64,000 nucleotides of DNA from Pterobdella sp. o SKG-2022 (lineage: Eukaryota; Annelida; Clitellata; Hirudinida; Piscicolidae): assembly GCA_964035795.1 (NCBI GenBank), contig OZ038326.1:8463700-8527699 (forward strand), written 5' to 3'. Of this stretch, positions 59,213-64,000 are shown in pieces (positions within the stretch are counted from its first letter, which is position 1; the number at the start of each line of letters is the position of its first letter). The notes beneath the pieces are model-generated. The model was not told the DNA's origin. It made no database searches and saw only the letters and a list, made by a program, of their open reading frames with translations. The position numbers and the translations under genes are program-made.

Positions 59213-60398
59213 CTAAAACTGCTGACAGAAGGTGATGAAATGGTGCTGCTCATAAACACACACGGGCCCCGAAAGGTCATTCATGTTGGTAAACTTGTCG
59301 AGGTTGTGAGTGCACCCTGTCGAAAATTTTTTCCAATGATGAAACAATCAAAGGATTATGCACATAAGAATGAGATACCATCAAAAGTAATAGGGGGGTA
59401 GTCGGGTGGAGGTTTCAACCATAAACCATCACGGCTCTTCATGTGCGAGCGATCAGAGGCGAAGGTCTGCAAGTAATCACGGGCTGTGATCAGTTTGAAG
59501 AACCTGATTCGTGCACAACAACAACTTTTGAAGTTTTTCATCAATTTAAAGTTGGCGTACCTTTTAAAGTGGTCTTGGAGTTGGAGATGGGGTTTAAGAG
59601 TGTTGCTAAGGTATTCAGACACGGCACAAGGAAAAGGAAGTCTTGAGTCCAGGTCATAAACCAGATTTCCAGAATGCTCCTTTTGCAGCAAAACCACGTG
59701 GTAATCCTGGATTTTTGAACTTAAGTCTGAAGCATTTCTATCTGAAAGAAACACACGCATCAAGTTTGCCACAAGATAATATGTTTGATATTTTTTAAAG
59801 GAAGCTTATGTTTCTTTTCTTCAAAATCCAATTTTTTTGATTTCCATCGTAAAATGAGGAAGATTTTAGATACATATATTTTCATTTTTCAAAAAACAAA
59901 TTTTCCCCGAAATTCAACATCGTCATAATTCATGAATTATGTATTTGAAATCTTCCTCATTTTACGATAAAAATGTTTGATATTCTATTATAAACTTCAC
60001 AAAAAATGTTTTAAAATATATTTTTCTTTGAAAACGGTATACAAAACATCGGTTTATAAGAATACGTGAATAACTGATTTTGAGATTTTGAATTGACTTC
60101 TAAAAATTAAAATGGAAATATAAGCAATGCACAAACAACTCATCTTATTTTCTTTTCTTATAAAGATGATACTACTGTGAAACAATGCAAAGTACTACCC
60201 AGACGACAAAGCCATGAGTGCCTGCATTCTGCTCCCACAAAGGAACCTGCAAATAGCTTCTATTGAAACAGACACCACATCTTGAAGCGACTTCTTACTT
60301 GCTTCGAAGGGTTTGATATAATGACCACTCTACTTCCGTCCAACCAAGCATCACTACTACTCCTGATTGCCTCGCACATTTTCCAGACGTTCTCTTCA
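59213..60398 (-). CDS. NTAQ1: Protein N-terminal glutamine amidohydrolase (NTAQ1/WDYHV1), first exon missing
   Basis: Cytosolic/nuclear enzyme deamidating N-terminal Gln to Glu in the Arg/N-degron pathway. Exons 60398-60299, 60246-60199, 59706-59561, 59503-59379, 59316-59213; phases close, 173 aa after the partial first codon. Catalytic elements: EENVWKMCEAI immediately after the expected Cys; VPLWEQNAGTHGFVVW joined to DYHVVLL gives the WDYHV motif with the catalytic His; VYDLDSRLPFPC has the Asp; TFASDRSHMKS is the other family signature. The exon at 60398 begins with T, so the catalytic Cys codon (TGT) would be split across an intron. The upstream exon was not located. Confidence 0.9.
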
Positions 60399-62049
60399 CT
60401 ATTTTGAACAAATTTGTCGAATTTTATGCAAAATAAGTACACTCTTAACAATTCATTTTATAAATACATGGAATACAAGATATGCTTGCTCTTGAAGAGT
60501 CACGTGACAGTTTTGACATAAAAAGACTGATGAGGTTTCCATGTGAAGCAATCTGGCATGTTTCATGAACAGTTGAGACTGAATGGAAGGCTTCCAATGT
60601 AGAGAAAATCTGTACAAGATCGAGGACTTTTCGCGTTTGAATCAAAGCAGTGATCATATATCATATATATTATATATCGTATATCATCAACGAGAATAGA
60701 AATTTTGTTTTGATGCTACAAAAACAAGCGCAATAAGCTGGCTTAAGTGAGAATGCATGCTACTCGGTGCATAAAACCTAACGTGAAAACTTTGCATCTA
60801 AGCAGGCAAGAGCAGCATGAACGATTTATGTAGTTTGCATCAGTGGTCTAGAAACTCCTGAAGTTAATGCCACTATAACCATATGCGTATTTGATTTGAT
60901 TTTGCATCAACTAAATGAGTCATCTTTAGACCAATTAAGCCAATCCTCTTTTTCAAATGATCCTATTCATTTTCTACACAACAAAACCCATAAGCTTCAA
61001 TTTCAGCTGGGCTGAGTGGAGATGGTGATACATCTGTTAGTAGCATTTTGTGGTGTAATTATAGCCACCAATTGTGGAAACACCATTTAGTTTTTGTAAG
61101 AAAGTATTACAAGTGAGGTATTAATAGAAACTTTTCTACGTGCAACAAACAACTTGACAGGCAAGCAACTTTTGTGCCTATGTTAGGTGAACTGACATGA
61201 TTTAAAAAGCCGAAATTTTATCTTAATATATATATATATATATATATTAATAAAGATAAATAATTAACTACTGAAAAAAGCACTATAAAAAATTGAGGTA
61301 GGAACAATTGGTGAAATTTTCATCTTCCCAATTAACATATAAAATGCCTCATATGATCATAACCAAGATTCATATAGTTCTAAATCATGTAATCAATTAA
61401 ATATATCCTTATTCCTAGTAAATATCTTACCAAAAAAATATATAATTCTAAAAATAAACTTATCAACACCTTTCAAGAAAATTTTGGCAAGTGAAATGAA
61501 AAAAGGGAGAATTCTTGAACTCAAATCTGCACAACTGTCTTGAATATATTCTACAACAAAATACCACTGAATAACTAAATCAGCTTAGTATGATATAATT
61601 TGTATGGTTAAAAATGGCTTCAGTGATGAAATTACTTGCACACACCAAAATAATCATAAAAGAAATAGAACTATCATGTCACTGAAAAAAACGTGTAATA
61701 TGAAAACTAAGGCAAGTTCGTTGAAATATTTGTTTTCAGCATGAGTTTAAGACAAAACTATGAAGGATTTTTTATTGCAAAAACGGTTAAGTTTTGTCTT
61801 AAATGTCGAATGAATAAATGTCAAACCAGTAGAAAGGGGTGTAAACACAAGATTCCTTTTTCAAAAACATTTTAAGCTCACTTTTAGTTATAAGGAATGT
61901 CAAAGTATTAGTATAGACAGGTTTCGAGATTTCAATCAATTTTATTTTTAAGCAAACATAATCTGTATCGATAAATATCCTCCGGATTTTTGTCCCACGC
62001 CTGTAGAATCAATTATAAATCAAAACTTAAAAAAAAAGTAATATTCGGC
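60399..62049. other. Intergenic/unknown, with repeats at 60660, 60850 and 61226
   Basis: AT dinucleotide tracts at 60660-60690 and (AT)n at about 61228-61248; 60848-60905 is the same repeat tail as 14950-15020. The missing NTAQ1 first exon should lie here. No other gene seen. Confidence 0.5.
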
Positions 62050-63799
62050 ATGGAGGGCTTTATTAGATGCATTATAATTCTTCAACTTTTCATCATTTTG
62101 GGCTGCATTCAGCAAGGTAATATTGAAACACTTTCTTGTGTGAAAATTTTTAACTCAAGTTTTATATGCTACGAGTAATGTGCTTTCAACTCCCACAAGG
62201 CAATATAGAGATTCGTAATTTTCATCGTTTTTGGAATATTTTAAAATTCAAATGCATTTCACAGTAAACGCATGTAGTGGATGGTGTTGTGACAATGCTA
62301 GTTGGTGTCCCAACATCAAACCTCACCAGTGTTACCCAGATGAATATTTGTGCTGCAAAACCTGTACCAAGCTGAAGATCAAGGGCAGAGAAAGTCAGTG
62401 TTTTTTATTCAATAATTTCAAGTCTGCCTATCATGAAAAAAGTATATACAAATTATTCAAAACAATTATATTTGATACTTTCATTTCACCTTCAGAAAGT
62501 GTCAAGAGCCTGGGTGTTTTCATGGATAGAAACTTGAGCATGAACTCACATATAAGTAAGATGTTGCAAGCAGGCTTCTCAGCTCTTAGACAAATGAAGT
62601 CTATTAAGAAATGTTTTTTTTATGAATTGTTGAAGACCCTTCCTTAGCTTTCATTTTTAGCAGAAAAGATTATTGCAACACATTGTTAGCTGGGTTAAGT
62701 AAGTCAGTGAAAACTTAAATAGCGCTTTTTAGACATCGTTCAGAGGCGCTCTGCAATGAACTGTTTAAAGGGGGAAGTTTTGAGATTTAAAAAAAAAATA
62801 GAATAAAGAGAAGATCTGAGATTAAAAGGTAAAGAGTTCCAGAGAAAGAAAAAGCAGATTGAGCATGAGAGTGAGATAGAGAGAAAATGAAGGGCTGAAA
62901 GCGAGTAGAAGATTGTAAGCCAGCACGTTCAGAAGGAAGTAGGTACTATAAAAGATATGCATTAGAGGGGAAGATTTTGTAGGAAGAGCGAAAGTGAAGA
63001 GGTAGCCAATGGAGATATGAGAAAATTTATGAGTACGAAAAACCGTTACTGGAAAAGCAGCTTTGTAAAGTACAGTCTCTTATCAATACTACAGCCAGGT
63101 TAATTACATGCACATGGAAATTTGATCATATAACTCCAGACTTGAAAATTTTACGCTGGCACATAGTTAGGGATAGGGTTGTTTATAAAATATTAATACA
63201 ACTATTTAAATTGCGGCTAGAAATTGGTTCAAAATAAATAGCAGACCTCATACCTATTTCCGAAATAACTGAAAGACGAAAGCTTAGATCTTTGGATTTA
63301 ACCAATTTATATGTCCACAAGTCGAAGACGCGTAGTACTGGAAAGCATAGATCTGACATTGAAGTTCCGAGTTTTTGGAACAGCTTGCCGGAAGTTTTAA
63401 GAAGGGTTAAGAAAGTGAAAAATAGCGAAAAAAGTTTTTTAATATTGAGGTTCCATATTATATTCTTATTATTATTATCTTCACAAATATCAATTGATCT
63501 TGAAACTCCATGGGTTAAACATCACTATAATATACTTCGTAGATTATTTATAATTAAAAAAGAATTATGGAGCAGAATGTGAGTGGGGAGACCACGGAGA
63601 TTGCTACAGAGATGAGGTGACCGATCCTGCCCAGTGCTCAGAGGACACTCTCAAAAAATGCTGCGACCACTGCGATAAAATTTTAGACGATGAATATATA
63701 GAAGCGTGGAAAAAGAAAAAAGAAAAAGAAGAAGCGGAAAGGAAAAAGAAAGAAAAAAAGGGAAGTAACAAGAGGTACAAAGAGTTTTATGACGATTGA
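62050..63799 (+). CDS. Small secreted cysteine-rich protein with two CC modules
   Basis: Exons 62050-62116, 62265-62393, 63576-63799; phases close, 139 aa. A signal peptide (MEGFIRCIIILQLFIILGC) is followed by two modules with the same cysteine spacing: WCPNIKPHQCYPDEYLCCKT-C, and DCYRDEVTDPAQ-CSEDTLKKCCDHC, i.e. C-x(7-10)-C-x(6-7)-CC-x2-C. A lysine/glutamate-rich C-terminal tail follows (YIEAWKKKKEKEEAERKKK...). The second module resembles ShK-type domains loosely, but the spacing differs, so I do not assign a function. The 1.2 kb intron holds a CR1/L2 relic. Confidence 0.8.
62470..62645 (+). mobile_element. CR1/L2 LINE relic, part 1
   Basis: SVKSLGVFMDRNLSMNSHIS followed by KMLQAGFSALRQMKSIKKC, the region after the RT in CR1/L2 elements. 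Inside the intron of the cysteine-rich gene. Confidence 0.75.
62690..63045 (+). repeat. Purine-rich repeat, partner of 52860-53460
   Basis: TAGCGCTTTTTAGACATCGT, AGAGGCGCTCTGCAATGAAC, then a G/A-rich body. It is inserted between the two halves of the CR1/L2 relic. Confidence 0.65.
63050..63570 (+). mobile_element. CR1/L2 LINE relic, part 2 (C-terminus)
   Basis: SLINTTARLITCTWKFDHIT, RWHIVRDRVVYKILI, then ERRKLRSLDLTNLYVHKSKT, IEVPSFWNSLPEVLRRVKKV: the canonical CR1/L2 C-terminal region, mostly open. Confidence 0.82.
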
Positions 63800-63855
63800 T
63801 GTGGGAGCTTCCTCGCATTGAATACCTTTTGATGTTATTATACTGAAAACAATTT

Positions 63856-63861
63856 AATAAA
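63856..63861 (+). promoter_or_regulatory. Poly(A) signal AATAAA for the cysteine-rich gene
   Basis: 57 bp after the stop codon at 63799. Confidence 0.65.
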
Positions 63862-64000
63862 AGGAATTTCGTGAATATTTTGTTTCATAATTGCCGAACA
63901 AAACGTTTATACCGAATGAAACATTTAGAAAATGTACACACAAATGACTAGTTTGAATATTTTAAGAAAACATGCTATGAAACGACAACAGCTTTGACGT

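Noticed and set aside
60445..60657. Minus-strand ORF as the missing first exon of NTAQ1
   Set aside because: It has no donor that would supply TG before the next exon and no similarity to the family N-terminus.
62050..63799. Calling the cysteine-rich protein an ShK toxin-domain protein
   Set aside because: Only the second module resembles ShK and the spacing is off; left unassigned.

Overview
This window comes from a nuclear genome of an invertebrate metazoan; I cannot name the group. It is AT-rich. Its host genes are split by many short introns (often 35-60 bp, GT-AG) alternating with multi-kilobase introns packed with retroelement debris. All ten host gene models below were built by hand from reading frame, splice signals and family resemblance. 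Their exon phases close without a frameshift.

Layout. 1-2.4 kb: AMDHD1-like imidazolonepropionase (minus strand, running off the left edge). 3.1-9.3 kb: decayed non-LTR retrotransposons (LINEs), including one nearly open jockey-like copy. 9.6-23.1 kb: an SSUH2-like zinc-binding protein in 14 exons (plus), whose two large introns hold LINE families C, A, D and B2 and a poly(A)-tailed short repeat (SINE-A). 23.7-29.2 kb: a Penelope-like element (PLE) graveyard with RT and GIY-YIG remnants in both orientations, and a conserved terminal hairpin laid out like a hammerhead ribozyme. 29.4-38.0 kb: a PHF14-like chromatin reader (minus, 17 exons); its 5.2 kb intron holds LINE-A, itself interrupted by LINE-B with a 9 bp target-site duplication (TSD). 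39.0-40.7 kb: calponin-homology protein with seven calponin repeats (plus). 40.9-44.3 kb: BRPF-family PZP-PWWP scaffold without a bromodomain (plus). 45.2-50.1 kb: basigin/neuroplastin-like immunoglobulin protein (minus). 50.3-52.0 kb: METTL6-like tRNA methyltransferase (plus), head-to-head with the preceding gene. 52.7-54.8 kb: tRNA-derived SINEs and a deleted LINE-A derivative. 55.1-57.0 kb: prefoldin subunit 5 (plus). 57.2-58.3 kb: SUMO (minus). 59.2-60.4 kb: NTAQ1/WDYHV1 N-terminal glutamine amidase (minus, first exon not found). 62.0-63.8 kb: small secreted cysteine-rich protein (plus).

The genes do not form a pathway. Two are chromatin readers of the same broad PHD/ePHD class. Divergent pairs (PHF14/calponin, immunoglobulin gene/METTL6) and one convergent pair (PFDN5/SUMO) are tightly spaced. 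Most of the remaining sequence is retroelement-derived. The most unusual material is the PLE hairpin series, two LINE-A copies sharing the same nonsense codons, a nested insertion with its empty site elsewhere in the window, and the domain losses in the PHF14 and BRPF homologues. I see no rRNA, convincing functional tRNA, CRISPR array or prokaryotic-style operon.
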